A DNA stretch of 64,000 nt. Origin: an uncultured Paracoccaceae bacterium. Its GTDB lineage: Bacteria; Pseudomonadota; Alphaproteobacteria; Rhodobacterales; Rhodobacteraceae. Each line of letters begins with the position of its first letter. Positions within the stretch are counted from its first letter, which is position 1. Positions 34,831 through 43,416 of the stretch are shown here, piece after piece. Below the pieces are notes generated by a model. It had not been told where the DNA came from and searched no databases. It saw only the letters and a program-made list of their open reading frames with translations. Both the position numbers and the translations under genes were made by a program. The DNA lies in the NCBI GenBank assembly GCA_947493255.1, contig CANLQK010000003.1, positions 418,781 through 482,780 on the forward strand, written 5' to 3'.

Positions 34831-34865
34831 TGGCGGAGGGGGCGAACCCTCCGCCATATTTCCTT
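34831..34865 (+). terminator. Terminator downstream of the RTX gene
   Basis: TGGCGGAGGG (34831-34840) pairs perfectly with CCCTCCGCCA (34847-34856) around a six-base loop, and TATTTCCTTTC follows. It is 140 bases past the RTX stop; the rest of the 34691-34996 gap holds nothing else that I recognise. Confidence 0.75.
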
Positions 34866-34996
34866 TCGGATATCTTTGGCAGTCATAGTGTCTTGTTTTG
34901 TCGCGACACTGGTTTGGAAGGCCGGTTTCGTGGTTTGAGGTTTGTCGGCATTTGTGATGGATGTCGCGCAAGTGCTGTTTTTGAAGGGCTATTTCT

Positions 34997-35875
34997 GTGC
35001 TTAACCAAAATGATGACCATCGCCTGTTACGTGGCGGTGATGTTAAGAAACGTATGGTCGATGATATTCGATCTTACACTGATACCGTTGAAAAAATGCC
35101 GCGGCTTGTGTCGATTTTGATTGGGGATGTGCCAGAGGCAGCTGTCTATGTCCGTAATCAAGCGCGCACTGCTGAACAGGCAGGGTTGCCGTTCGAACAG
35201 GTCAACTGGGCTGGTGATATTTCTCAGGAACGGTGTAAGGCGCGGTTGCTAGCGATGAATGATGACCCTACGGTTTTGGGGATTATCCTGCAACGTCCGG
35301 TGCCAGATCATATTAATGTGCGGTCACTGCAATCGGCGATCCACCCTTTGAAGGATGTGGAAGGGATGAACCCAGCGTCTATTGGGAATATTGTGTATTC
35401 AGATGTTGCGCTTGCGCCGTGTACGGCGGCGGCGAGCGTGGAGATGATCAAGGCGACCGGCTTGCCCTTGAAGGGGTTAGAGGTTGTGATGATCGGCCAT
35501 TCCGAAATCGTCGGAAAACCAGCTGCGATTATGTTAATGGCGGAAGGCTGTACGGTGACGGTGTGCCATCACATGACTCGTTCTGTTGCGATGCACTCGC
35601 GTCGTGCTGATGTTGTTGTTGTTGCTGTTGGTAAAGCCCATTTGATTGGGCCTGATATGATTAAACCTGGTGCTGCTGTGATCGATATTGGGATCAACCA
35701 GATTGATACGGATGACGGGCCAAAGATTGTTGGTGATGTGGACACAGATGCTGTTGTAGATGTCGCGGGCTGGGTGACGCCGGTACCTGGTGGCGTTGGC
35801 CCTGTGACAGTCGCGATTTTGATGCGGAATGCGATTGTGGCCCACCAACGGCAATTGGCGGCGGGATGGCTGTAG
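34997..35875 (+). CDS. FolD-like methylene-THF dehydrogenase with altered active site
   Basis: 292 residues with the FolD fold: substrate half (IGDVPEAAVYVRNQ, GIILQRPVPD, HPLKDVEGMNP) and Rossmann half (VVMIGHSEIVGKPAA, TVTVCHHMT, VVVVAVGKAHLIGPDMIKPGAAVIDIGIN, DVAGWVTPVPGGVGPVTV). In ordinary FolD the YVxxK lysine is essential for the cyclohydrolase step. Here Tyr51 is followed by Gln55 instead. The KDVDG aspartate is also Glu. The protein may be a dehydrogenase only, or use another C1 carrier. GTG start with AAGG nine bases upstream. It lies alone, before the SOS cassette. The main folD would be elsewhere. Confidence 0.88.
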   Translation: MLNQNDDHRLLRGGDVKKRMVDDIRSYTDTVEKMPRLVSILIGDVPEAAVYVRNQARTAEQAGLPFEQVNWAGDISQERCKARLLAMNDDPTVLGIILQRPVPDHINVRSLQSAIHPLKDVEGMNPASIGNIVYSDVALAPCTAAASVEMIKATGLPLKGLEVVMIGHSEIVGKPAAIMLMAEGCTVTVCHHMTRSVAMHSRRADVVVVAVGKAHLIGPDMIKPGAAVIDIGINQIDTDDGPKIVGDVDTDAVVDVAGWVTPVPGGVGPVTVAILMRNAIVAHQRQLAAGWL

Positions 35876-35967
35876 CATCTTTTCGATGTGCATGTGCTGA
35901 ATTTTATGGTGGGCGGCCTTGTGTGTTGGCCCTTTGTTTTTGGCCAGAAAATTTCACTGGAAAATCA

Positions 35968-35982
35968 GAACAAAAAGTGAAC
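35968..35982 (+). promoter_or_regulatory. LexA box (SOS operator)
   Basis: GAAC-AAAAAGT-GAAC matches the alphaproteobacterial LexA site GAAC-N7-GAAC (equal to GTTC-N7-GTTC on the other strand). It ends 14 bases before the imuA start, so LexA binding would block this promoter until DNA damage. Confidence 0.88.
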
Positions 35983-35996
35983 ATTATGGTTCGTGT

Positions 35997-36779
35997 ATGG
36001 AGAATCGCGAAACATATGGACGGGTGAAGGCCCTGTCACGGCGTGTGACGTCGTCAGGCAAAACGGCTGGGTTGGCGTCTGGGCCGCAGGTTTTAACAGA
36101 CGTGCATCCCGAAGGGTTGGCCGACCCTGCCGGTATGGGATTTGTTTTGGCGCAATTGCCGCAAGATGGCGGCCCGGTGTTGTGGGTGCAGGATCATGCC
36201 TCGGCCCGCGAAAACGGGCGGCCCTACATGGCGGGAATGCGTGCGTTTGGTTTGCGGGTGCCGGTTTTGCAGGTTCGTGTCAGCCATCCGCGCGACGTGT
36301 TGTGGGCCATGGAAGAGGGGGCCACTTGCGGGGGGCTGTCTGCGATTGTGGGCGAGATTCACGGCGCACCTCAGGTGCTCGACTTTACGGCGACGAAACG
36401 TTTGGCACTGCGGGGCGAAGCTTCGGGGGTACCTGTGTATTTGATCCGCAGCGGCGACAGTGGTGTGCTGAGTGCCGCGCGAGAACGGTGGCGAGTGTCA
36501 TCGCAACCATCAGGGCCCCATCCCTACGATCCACGTGCGCCGGGGGCTATACGGTGGCAAGCAGATTTGTTTCGCGCGCGCGGGCGTGCGCCGGGGCGAT
36601 GGCAGGCCAGCTATGACGCAGACGGCACGAACGCCGCGGATCGTCTCCATCTGGTTTCCGAAGCTGACGTTGGAACACTGGATGAGGGCGACACGCGAAG
36701 TGCGCAGCTTGCCAGCGGCTGTGGTCCCCGTGGTGTTGACCCGCCAAGGGCACCATGGGCCGGTGGTCTGTGCTTGTAA
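35997..36779 (+). CDS. imuA: ImuA, mutasome accessory protein
   Basis: 260 residues from ATG 35997, just past the LexA box. The core (MGFVLAQLPQDGGPVLWVQD, FGLRVPVLQVRVSHPRDVLWAMEEGATCGGLSAIVGEI, TKRLALRGEASGVPVYLIR) is the RecA/SulA-like ImuA domain. The C-terminal IRWQADLFRARGRAPGRWQASYD is also typical. ImuA works with ImuB and DnaE2 in damage-induced translesion synthesis. It overlaps imuB by 167 bases in a different frame, which is much more than a coupling overlap. An upstream in-frame start at 35919 would place the LexA box inside the gene and is rejected. Confidence 0.87.
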   Translation: MENRETYGRVKALSRRVTSSGKTAGLASGPQVLTDVHPEGLADPAGMGFVLAQLPQDGGPVLWVQDHASARENGRPYMAGMRAFGLRVPVLQVRVSHPRDVLWAMEEGATCGGLSAIVGEIHGAPQVLDFTATKRLALRGEASGVPVYLIRSGDSGVLSAARERWRVSSQPSGPHPYDPRAPGAIRWQADLFRARGRAPGRWQASYDADGTNAADRLHLVSEADVGTLDEGDTRSAQLASGCGPRGVDPPRAPWAGGLCL

Positions 36780-38172
36780 TGATACGGCTGCGGCACGCGG
36801 TGTGCAGGTCGGCACGCGGGTGGTCGATGCGCAGGCAATCAACCCTGACCTACATGTGGAACCGGCCGATTTGGACGCAGATGCGCGCCTTATGGACCGG
36901 TTGGTCCATTGGGCGCGGCGGTGGTGCCCTTGGAGCGTTCAGGACGGCCGCGACGGGTTAATATTGGACATGACTGGATCGGCCCATTTGTTTGGCGGTG
37001 AACGGGCGGTGTTGCGTGACATATGCCAAGGGTTCGCCTTGCAAGGGTTAAGTGCGCAAGTGGCCATGGCCCCAACACGGGGAGCGGCACAGGCTTTGGC
37101 ACGGTATGGCAATGCCCGTACGATTTGTGGCCCCGATGATGTGGCCGATTGTTTGGCACCTTTGCCGGTGCAATCGTTGCGTTTGGATGGAACGACCTTG
37201 TCGGTGTTGACGCGGCTAGGGCTGAAAACCATTGGGTTGCTTGCAGATGTTCCCCGTGCCGCATTGATGCGCCGGTTTGCGACGTTGGCACAGGATGCCA
37301 ACCCTTTGGTGTTGCTGGATCGTGCTTTGGGGCGGTTGCCCGACCCGTTGAATGCCCCTGCGGACCCTGTGCAATTTATGGCACGGGCGCGGTTGGGCGA
37401 ACCGGTGATCGACCCCTACCCACATGTGCAGGGGTTGGTGGACAGCCTGTGTGCGGCGTTAAGCGAGGCAGAACAGGGCGCGCGGCATGTGGTGTTAACG
37501 ATCTACCGGATCGACAGCGAATGCCGCCATGTACCCCTGACCATGGCCCGCCCAACCCGCGATCCGGTGCATCTGCGTCGATTATTCGAGGGCAAACTGG
37601 ACAGCATCGACCCCGGGTTCGGGTTCGACCTGCTCACGTTGTCAGCCACGCGGGTAGAACCGGTGTCACGGCTTCAAGACCGATTGGATGGCAAGCGGGA
37701 TACGCAGGCCGATGTTGCAGGATTGGTTGACCGCCTTTCGGCGCGGTTGGGGCGTGATAAGGTCACGTGGTCCACATGGATGCAGACCCACAAACCTGAA
37801 CGGGTGGAAGGTCGTATGCCTGCCTTGGCTGGCGCCGCCCCCATGGTCGAATATGACCGACCTATGGTCGGCCTCGTAGATCGCCCGCTGCGCCTATTGG
37901 AGCCGGCCGAAGAGGTGCAGGTGCTTTATGCTGTTCCCGAAGGCCCTCCTTCGCAATTTCGGTGGCGGCGGGTTGTGTACCGTGCGGTGCGCCATGCAGG
38001 CCCCGAACGGATCGCGCCAGAGTGGTGGCGCGACCGCCCCGGCACGCGGTTGCGCGATTACTATAAGGTCGAAGTGCAGGGCGGGCGGCGGTTTTGGCTT
38101 TACCGCGAAGGGTTGTTGCATGATGGGCGCGGGGGCACGCCGCGCTGGTTCGTACATGGGATGTTTGCCTGA
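36613..38172 (+). CDS. imuB: ImuB, catalytically inactive Y-family polymerase homologue
   Basis: 519 residues from ATG 36613. The N-terminus RIVSIWFPKLTLEHWMR replaces the DxDxFF active-site acid of Y-family polymerases, as in all ImuB proteins, so it is non-catalytic. The palm/finger core, a helix-hairpin-helix stretch (LTRLGLKTIGLLADVPRAAL) and the little-finger region follow. ImuB is the adaptor that links DnaE2 to the sliding clamp. The start lies within imuA, and its stop shares a base with the dnaE2 ATG (TGATG). It is expected to be LexA-controlled with the cassette. Confidence 0.93.
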   Translation: MTQTARTPRIVSIWFPKLTLEHWMRATREVRSLPAAVVPVVLTRQGHHGPVVCACNDTAAARGVQVGTRVVDAQAINPDLHVEPADLDADARLMDRLVHWARRWCPWSVQDGRDGLILDMTGSAHLFGGERAVLRDICQGFALQGLSAQVAMAPTRGAAQALARYGNARTICGPDDVADCLAPLPVQSLRLDGTTLSVLTRLGLKTIGLLADVPRAALMRRFATLAQDANPLVLLDRALGRLPDPLNAPADPVQFMARARLGEPVIDPYPHVQGLVDSLCAALSEAEQGARHVVLTIYRIDSECRHVPLTMARPTRDPVHLRRLFEGKLDSIDPGFGFDLLTLSATRVEPVSRLQDRLDGKRDTQADVAGLVDRLSARLGRDKVTWSTWMQTHKPERVEGRMPALAGAAPMVEYDRPMVGLVDRPLRLLEPAEEVQVLYAVPEGPPSQFRWRRVVYRAVRHAGPERIAPEWWRDRPGTRLRDYYKVEVQGGRRFWLYREGLLHDGRGGTPRWFVHGMFA

Positions 38173-41100
38173 TGCCCGTGCAAGAAGGACATCCAAAGCG
38201 AAAATTGAAAGAGGGGTTTCAGGCGAACCCCAAGGCCGAGTTTGTTGAATTCGGGTTGGCCAGTTGTTTTTCCTTTCTACGCGCTGCCTCTGAAGCGGTG
38301 GATTTGGCCGCAACCGCCAATGCGCTGGGCTATGATTGCATCGGGATCGCGGATCATAACACTCTGGCTGGGGTGGTGCGGATGCACGCCGAGACGAAAA
38401 CGGCCTGTGTTCGCCCGCTTATTGGGGCACGGATTGTACTGTTGTGTGGCGCGGAATTTTTGGCCTATCCGCAGGACCGCGAGGCTTATGCGCGGCTGTC
38501 GACGCTGTTGTCCAAGGGAAAGATGCAGACGGTCGATGGCGACTGGCAAGACAAGGGCGAGACCCATTTGACGTTGGAAATGCTGGCGGACCATGCGGCA
38601 GGGTTGCATTTGATCGCAGTACCACCTGCCAATTTGGATGTGTTCGAAGCAGGGCTTGCACGCATTCGTCAGGCGTTGCCGAACATGGCGTTCATCGCGG
38701 CTAGCTATCTGTATCGCGGGGATGATCATGGGCGGATCAATCGGTTGGATGGTGTGGCACGCGTCAATGGCATGCAAATTCTGGCGACCAATGATGTGTT
38801 ATATCACACGCCTGCGCGGCGCCCGTTGCAGGATGTGATGACCTGCATTCGCACCGGTACTACCATTACCACGGCAGGGTTTTCATTAGAGGCGAATGCC
38901 GAACGCCACCTCAAACCCCCATCCGAAATGTGCCGCCTGTTTGCACAATGGCCCCATGCGATTGCGGCCACGCGGGCATTGGCGGATCTGATCGCGTTTT
39001 CCCTGTCGGACCTGAAATACGAATACCCCCACGAGATTGTGCCTGAGGGACGTGACGCGCAAGAGGAGTTGGAACGTCTGACGTGGATTGGGGCGGAGGG
39101 ACGATACCCCGACGGAGTGCCCGATCATGTGGTGAAAACCATTCACAAAGAATTCGACCTGATCCGGTCCAAGAAAATCGCGCGCTATTTTCTAACCATC
39201 AACGACATCGTCCGTTTTGCGCGGTTCGACGCGCAACCGCCTATTTTGTGTCAGGGGCGTGGATCTGCCGCGAATTCGGCGGTGTGTTTTTGTCTTGGGA
39301 TCACCTCGGTCGACCCGAACGAACATGACGTCTTGTTTGAACGGTTCCTAAGCGAAGAACGTGACGAACCGCCCGACATTGACGTGGATTTCGAACATGA
39401 ACGTCGCGAAGAGGTGATCCAGTATATGTACGAAAAATACGGCCGTCATCGTGCTGGCCTGTGTGCGACGGTGATCCACTACCGTCCACGATCTGCGATC
39501 CGCGAGGTCGGCAAGGTTATGGGGTTGTCCGAGGATGTGACGTCGAAATTGGCGGGCACCATTTGGGGCAGTTTTGAGGGGAAGGTAGATGACGAACGCG
39601 CGAAAGAAGCGGGGTTGGACCTGTCTGATCCGTACCTGCGCATGGTTTTAGGGTTGGCCAAAGAGATGATCGGGATGCCCCGTCATTTGGGCCAGCACGT
39701 TGGTGGATTCATCCTGACTGAACGACCATTGACCGAAATTGTCCCCATTGGAAACGGCGCCATGGCGGATCGCAGTTTCATTGAATGGGACAAGGATGAC
39801 ATTGATGTTCTTGGGATTTTTAAGGTCGATATCCTTGCTCTTGGGATGTTGAGCTGTATCGCTAAGTGTTTCGATCTGATCGAGGCGCATTATGATCGCC
39901 CGTTGGAATTAGCGACGGTGCCTGTTGAAGATGACATGCCTGATGATCAACGCCCGACTTATGACATGCTGTGCAATGGCGACAGTTTGGGGGTGTTTCA
40001 GGTGGAAAGTCGCGCCCAGATGGCGATGTTGCCCAAATTGCGGCCGCGCCGGTTTTATGACTTGGTGATTGAAGTGGCGATCGTGCGACCTGGGCCTATT
40101 CAGGGCGATATGGTACACCCTTACTTACGCCGCCGTCAGGGATTGGAAAGCGTGGCCTATCCGGCCCCTGGGCCAGAACATCCACAGGACGAACTGTTCA
40201 ATATTCTAAGCCGCACATTGGGCGTGCCGATTTTCCAAGAACAGGCGATGAAAATCTCAATTGATGCGGCCCAATTTTCGCCGGCAGAAGCGAATGAACT
40301 CCGTAAGGCCATGGCGACATTCCGGTCAAAAGGCACCATCGGTACGCTTGAAGAACGCATGGTTGGGCGGATGATCAACCGTGGGTACGACCCTGATTTT
40401 GCGAAACGGTGTTTCGATCAGATCAAAGGGTTTGGCGAATATGGTTTCCCTGAAAGCCACGCGGCCAGTTTTGCCAAGCTGGTCTATGTGTCGTCGTGGA
40501 TGAAATGCCATTATCCTGCGGCCTTTGCCTGTGCATTGCTGAATTCGCAACCGATGGGGTTTTATGCTCCTGCGCAAATCGTGCGGGATGCGCGCGATCA
40601 CGGTGTCGAAGTGCGCACGGTGGATGTGAATTATTCCGATTGGGACTGCACGTTGGAACCTTGCGAAGGTGGATTTGCCCTGCGGCTTGGGTTGCGGCAG
40701 GTGGGTGGTTTGCCAGAAGAGGCAGGTCGACGGCTGGTGGCTGTGCGTAATGCCCCGTTCGAGGACGTGGCAGAGATGAAGGCGCGCGCGCGTTTGGATG
40801 TGCGGGCCATGCGGTTGCTGGCGGCGGCGGATACGATGCGATCCATGGGGTTCGATCGGCGACAGGCGTTGTGGCAGACGCAGGCCCTTAAAGATGCGCC
40901 GTCATTACCCATTTTCGATCATGTCGAGGTGACGGCCCATGGGCCGGATCCTGAAACGCATTTGCCCAACATGCCAAAAGCCGAACATGTGGTGGCTGAT
41001 TATCAAACGTTGCGCCTGTCACTTAAGGCGCATCCGTTGGCGTTTTATCGCGCCAGTTTGCGCGGGCAGGGCTTTGCGGCTGCCCGCGATTTACCCCGTT

Positions 41101-41495
41101 TACGTCATGGGGCGCGGGTGTCTTTAGCGGGGCTGGTTTTGGTGCGCCAGAAACCGGGCAGCGCCAAGGGTGTGTGTTTCATTACGTTGGAAGATGAAAC
41201 CGGTGTCGCCAACTTGGTGATCTGGCCAAAGATGTTCAAAACCTATCGGCGCACCATTATGTCAGCCCGGTTACTGGTGGTTCATGGACGGGTGCAAACA
41301 GACGGAAAAGTGATTCACGTGGTGGCCGATGATTTGCAGGATAGGAGCGACCGTTTGGCCGGATTGTCCGAGATTGAATTGGCTGGAATCACCAGAAACA
41401 AGGGTCAGACGGACAGCTTGGCACCCACGCAGGCTGGTATGCGCGGGCATCCACGTAACGTACGTGTGATCCCTAAGTCTAGGGATTTCCATTAA
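38172..41495 (+). CDS. dnaE2: Error-prone DNA polymerase DnaE2
   Basis: 1107 residues, usual for DnaE2. The N-terminal PHP domain has GIADHNTLAG. The C-family polymerase core has GRGSAANSAVCFCLGI and the PDIDVDFEHERREEV catalytic aspartates. IVRPGPIQGDMVHPYLRRR, PIFQEQAM and GFPESHAASFA are family hallmarks. An OB-fold at about 1000-1080 (VSLAGLVLVRQKPGSAKGVCF) closes the chain. It extends mismatched or damaged templates during SOS mutagenesis together with ImuA and ImuB. It overlaps imuB by one base and so forms the end of the LexA-controlled operon. Confidence 0.95.
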   Translation: MPVQEGHPKRKLKEGFQANPKAEFVEFGLASCFSFLRAASEAVDLAATANALGYDCIGIADHNTLAGVVRMHAETKTACVRPLIGARIVLLCGAEFLAYPQDREAYARLSTLLSKGKMQTVDGDWQDKGETHLTLEMLADHAAGLHLIAVPPANLDVFEAGLARIRQALPNMAFIAASYLYRGDDHGRINRLDGVARVNGMQILATNDVLYHTPARRPLQDVMTCIRTGTTITTAGFSLEANAERHLKPPSEMCRLFAQWPHAIAATRALADLIAFSLSDLKYEYPHEIVPEGRDAQEELERLTWIGAEGRYPDGVPDHVVKTIHKEFDLIRSKKIARYFLTINDIVRFARFDAQPPILCQGRGSAANSAVCFCLGITSVDPNEHDVLFERFLSEERDEPPDIDVDFEHERREEVIQYMYEKYGRHRAGLCATVIHYRPRSAIREVGKVMGLSEDVTSKLAGTIWGSFEGKVDDERAKEAGLDLSDPYLRMVLGLAKEMIGMPRHLGQHVGGFILTERPLTEIVPIGNGAMADRSFIEWDKDDIDVLGIFKVDILALGMLSCIAKCFDLIEAHYDRPLELATVPVEDDMPDDQRPTYDMLCNGDSLGVFQVESRAQMAMLPKLRPRRFYDLVIEVAIVRPGPIQGDMVHPYLRRRQGLESVAYPAPGPEHPQDELFNILSRTLGVPIFQEQAMKISIDAAQFSPAEANELRKAMATFRSKGTIGTLEERMVGRMINRGYDPDFAKRCFDQIKGFGEYGFPESHAASFAKLVYVSSWMKCHYPAAFACALLNSQPMGFYAPAQIVRDARDHGVEVRTVDVNYSDWDCTLEPCEGGFALRLGLRQVGGLPEEAGRRLVAVRNAPFEDVAEMKARARLDVRAMRLLAAADTMRSMGFDRRQALWQTQALKDAPSLPIFDHVEVTAHGPDPETHLPNMPKAEHVVADYQTLRLSLKAHPLAFYRASLRGQGFAAARDLPRLRHGARVSLAGLVLVRQKPGSAKGVCFITLEDETGVANLVIWPKMFKTYRRTIMSARLLVVHGRVQTDGKVIHVVADDLQDRSDRLAGLSEIELAGITRNKGQTDSLAPTQAGMRGHPRNVRVIPKSRDFH

Positions 41496-41588
41496 AATAA
41501 GGGTGCAGACGTTCCAAAATCCTGCGGCATTTAGCGTCTGAAAAGAAGTTCAAAAATAATTATCCGAGTATTTTAATCGGAAATTGAC

Positions 41589-41613
41589 ATACCTGACAAA
41601 CAAGGTCAGGTAT
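41589..41613 (+). promoter_or_regulatory. Iron-Rhodo-box-type operator
   Basis: ATACCTGAC and GTCAGGTAT form a perfect 9-bp inverted repeat around AAACAAG. It contains TGA-N9-TCA (41594-41608), the pattern of the Iron-Rhodo/RirA-type boxes predicted for Rhodobacterales iron genes. A TTGACA (41584-41589) touches its left end and could be the -35, so binding would block the promoter of the downstream iron operon. Confidence 0.75.
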
Positions 41614-41619
41614 TGCGCC

Positions 41620-42099
41620 ATGAAACACGAACGCATCTCACGCGGTGGCGCACCTGTCGGCCATCTGGCCGAACTCGGTGCCGTCGAAGCCGCAGCCGTC
41701 ATCTACTGGCGACTTTGGGCCGAAGGGCTGGAAGGACAACGCCGCGTCGCGGCAGAGTTCTGCGGTACCTTAGGGGAGGTCGCGGGCACAAATGCCATCG
41801 ACGCCTTCGCACAAATCTTTGACATGTGTGCCCGCCATGGCCGCCGCCCATTGATGCGCCATGGGATCGATTGCAAATGTCTAGGCGCGGATGAAAGCTG
41901 CATTGCGAATTTCATTGGATATGCCTCTGAATGTCGCCGTGAAGACGCCGCGCTTATCGCAACGCTGCTCGTGACACCCGATCTTTGCATGCCTTTGGCT
42001 GCTTTGGCACAGACCTATGGTTTGGCCTTGCGGCGCATGGCGTTGGCACCTTTGCCAACACCGATTGAAACACACCAAACAAACAAAACCGTCCATTAA
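41620..42099 (+). CDS. Small Cys-rich protein, first gene of the iron operon
   Basis: 159 residues, family not recognised. The middle has a Cys cluster (IDCKCLGADESCIANFIGYASEC) plus FCG, MCARH and LCMPL, which together could hold a metal or Fe-S centre. The open frame reaches back to 41584, but that start lies inside the operator. ATG 41620 is the first usable codon, and the predicted transcription start is close enough that the message may be leaderless. It lies 9 bp before the imelysin gene and shares its likely iron control. A role in sensing or storing iron is a guess. Confidence 0.65.
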   Translation: MKHERISRGGAPVGHLAELGAVEAAAVIYWRLWAEGLEGQRRVAAEFCGTLGEVAGTNAIDAFAQIFDMCARHGRRPLMRHGIDCKCLGADESCIANFIGYASECRREDAALIATLLVTPDLCMPLAALAQTYGLALRRMALAPLPTPIETHQTNKTVH

Positions 42100-42108
42100 G
42101 GGAACACC

Positions 42109-43368
42109 ATGAGACATCTATTTTTGACCACGGCACTTACACTTACGGCACCGATGGCCTTTGCCGAGGTCCAAACCGCTGACGTACTAGCGACATATGC
42201 AAACATCGCTGAGGCGGGTTACGCTGATAGCCTTGCAACCGCACAGACACTGCAGGCTGCGGTTGATGCGCTGATCGCCGACCCGTCCGAAACAAACCTG
42301 CAAGCGGCGAAAGATGCTTGGCTGGCATCTCGCGTTCCATACCAACAGACCGAAGTTTACCGTTTCGGTAACGCGATCGTTGATGATTGGGAAGGCAAGG
42401 TAAACGCATGGCCATTGGACGAAGGTTTGATCGATTATGTTGATGCATCTTACGGTGGCCCAACCGACGAAAATGAATTCGCAGCACTGAACGTTGTTGC
42501 AAACGCAACATTCACATTGTCCGGCGAAGACATCGACGCGACAGACATCACCCCAGCGTTCCTTGAAGGTCAGCTTCACGAAGCAGACGGTGTCGAATCC
42601 AATGTGGCCACTGGTTACCACGCTGTTGAATTCCTGCTGTGGGGGCAAGATTTGAACGGTCACGGCACAGGTGCCGGCAACCGTCCTTGGACGGATTATG
42701 GAGCTGGTGACGACTGTACAAACGGCAACTGCGACCGTCGTGCGGATTACCTGAAAGCAGCGACAGACTTATTGGTGTCTGATTTGGAATGGATGGCTGC
42801 GCAGTGGGCGACTGGCGGTGACGCCCGTGCCGAAGTCCTTGCTGACGATGCGGCTGGTCTGTCTGCAATCCTGACCGGTATGGGGTCTTTGTCATACGGT
42901 GAAGTTGCGGGTGAACGCATGCGCCTTGGCGTGATGCTGAACGACCCTGAAGAAGAGCATTCTTGTTTTGCCGACAATACACACAACGACCATTACTACG
43001 ACGGTCTTGGCGTGCAGAACGTATACTTCGGCAGCTACACACGGATTGATGGGTCGACTGTAACAGGCGCGTCTTTGTCTAATCTGGTTGCTGAAACTGA
43101 CGCCGCACTCGACGCTGAAATGCAGGTTAAACTGGCTGCGACCCTTCGCGAGTTGGGCGAAATCAAACTGGCTGCTGAAGCCGGCTTTGCTTACGACCAG
43201 ATGCTCGAAGCAGGCAACGCCGATGGCGAAGACCTTGTTATGGGTGGTGTGAACGCATTCGTTGACCAAACACGCACGATCGAACGTATCGTTGCTGTTG
43301 TTGGCGCAGGCGAGATCACGGTTGAAGGCTCTGACAGCCTTGATGATCCAGAAGCCGTTTTCCAGTAG
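42109..43368 (+). CDS. Imelysin-family periplasmic iron-uptake protein
   Basis: 419 residues with a Sec signal peptide (MRHLFLTTALTLTAPMAFA). Two imelysin-like helical halves follow. The family GxHxxE motif is present as GYHAVEFLLWG, with GHGTGAGNRPWTDY just after. The related IrpA/EfeO-M75 proteins are iron-regulated and act in the periplasm, but their chemistry is unproven. It belongs to a five-gene operon with a di-heme protein, a second imelysin and a DUF1513 protein, an arrangement common in marine alpha- and gammaproteobacteria under iron control. Confidence 0.9.
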   Translation: MRHLFLTTALTLTAPMAFAEVQTADVLATYANIAEAGYADSLATAQTLQAAVDALIADPSETNLQAAKDAWLASRVPYQQTEVYRFGNAIVDDWEGKVNAWPLDEGLIDYVDASYGGPTDENEFAALNVVANATFTLSGEDIDATDITPAFLEGQLHEADGVESNVATGYHAVEFLLWGQDLNGHGTGAGNRPWTDYGAGDDCTNGNCDRRADYLKAATDLLVSDLEWMAAQWATGGDARAEVLADDAAGLSAILTGMGSLSYGEVAGERMRLGVMLNDPEEEHSCFADNTHNDHYYDGLGVQNVYFGSYTRIDGSTVTGASLSNLVAETDAALDAEMQVKLAATLRELGEIKLAAEAGFAYDQMLEAGNADGEDLVMGGVNAFVDQTRTIERIVAVVGAGEITVEGSDSLDDPEAVFQ

Positions 43369-43416
43369 ACCTTGCCCCAAACAAGAGACTACTAAACGAG
43401 CCTAAGGAGGGCATGC

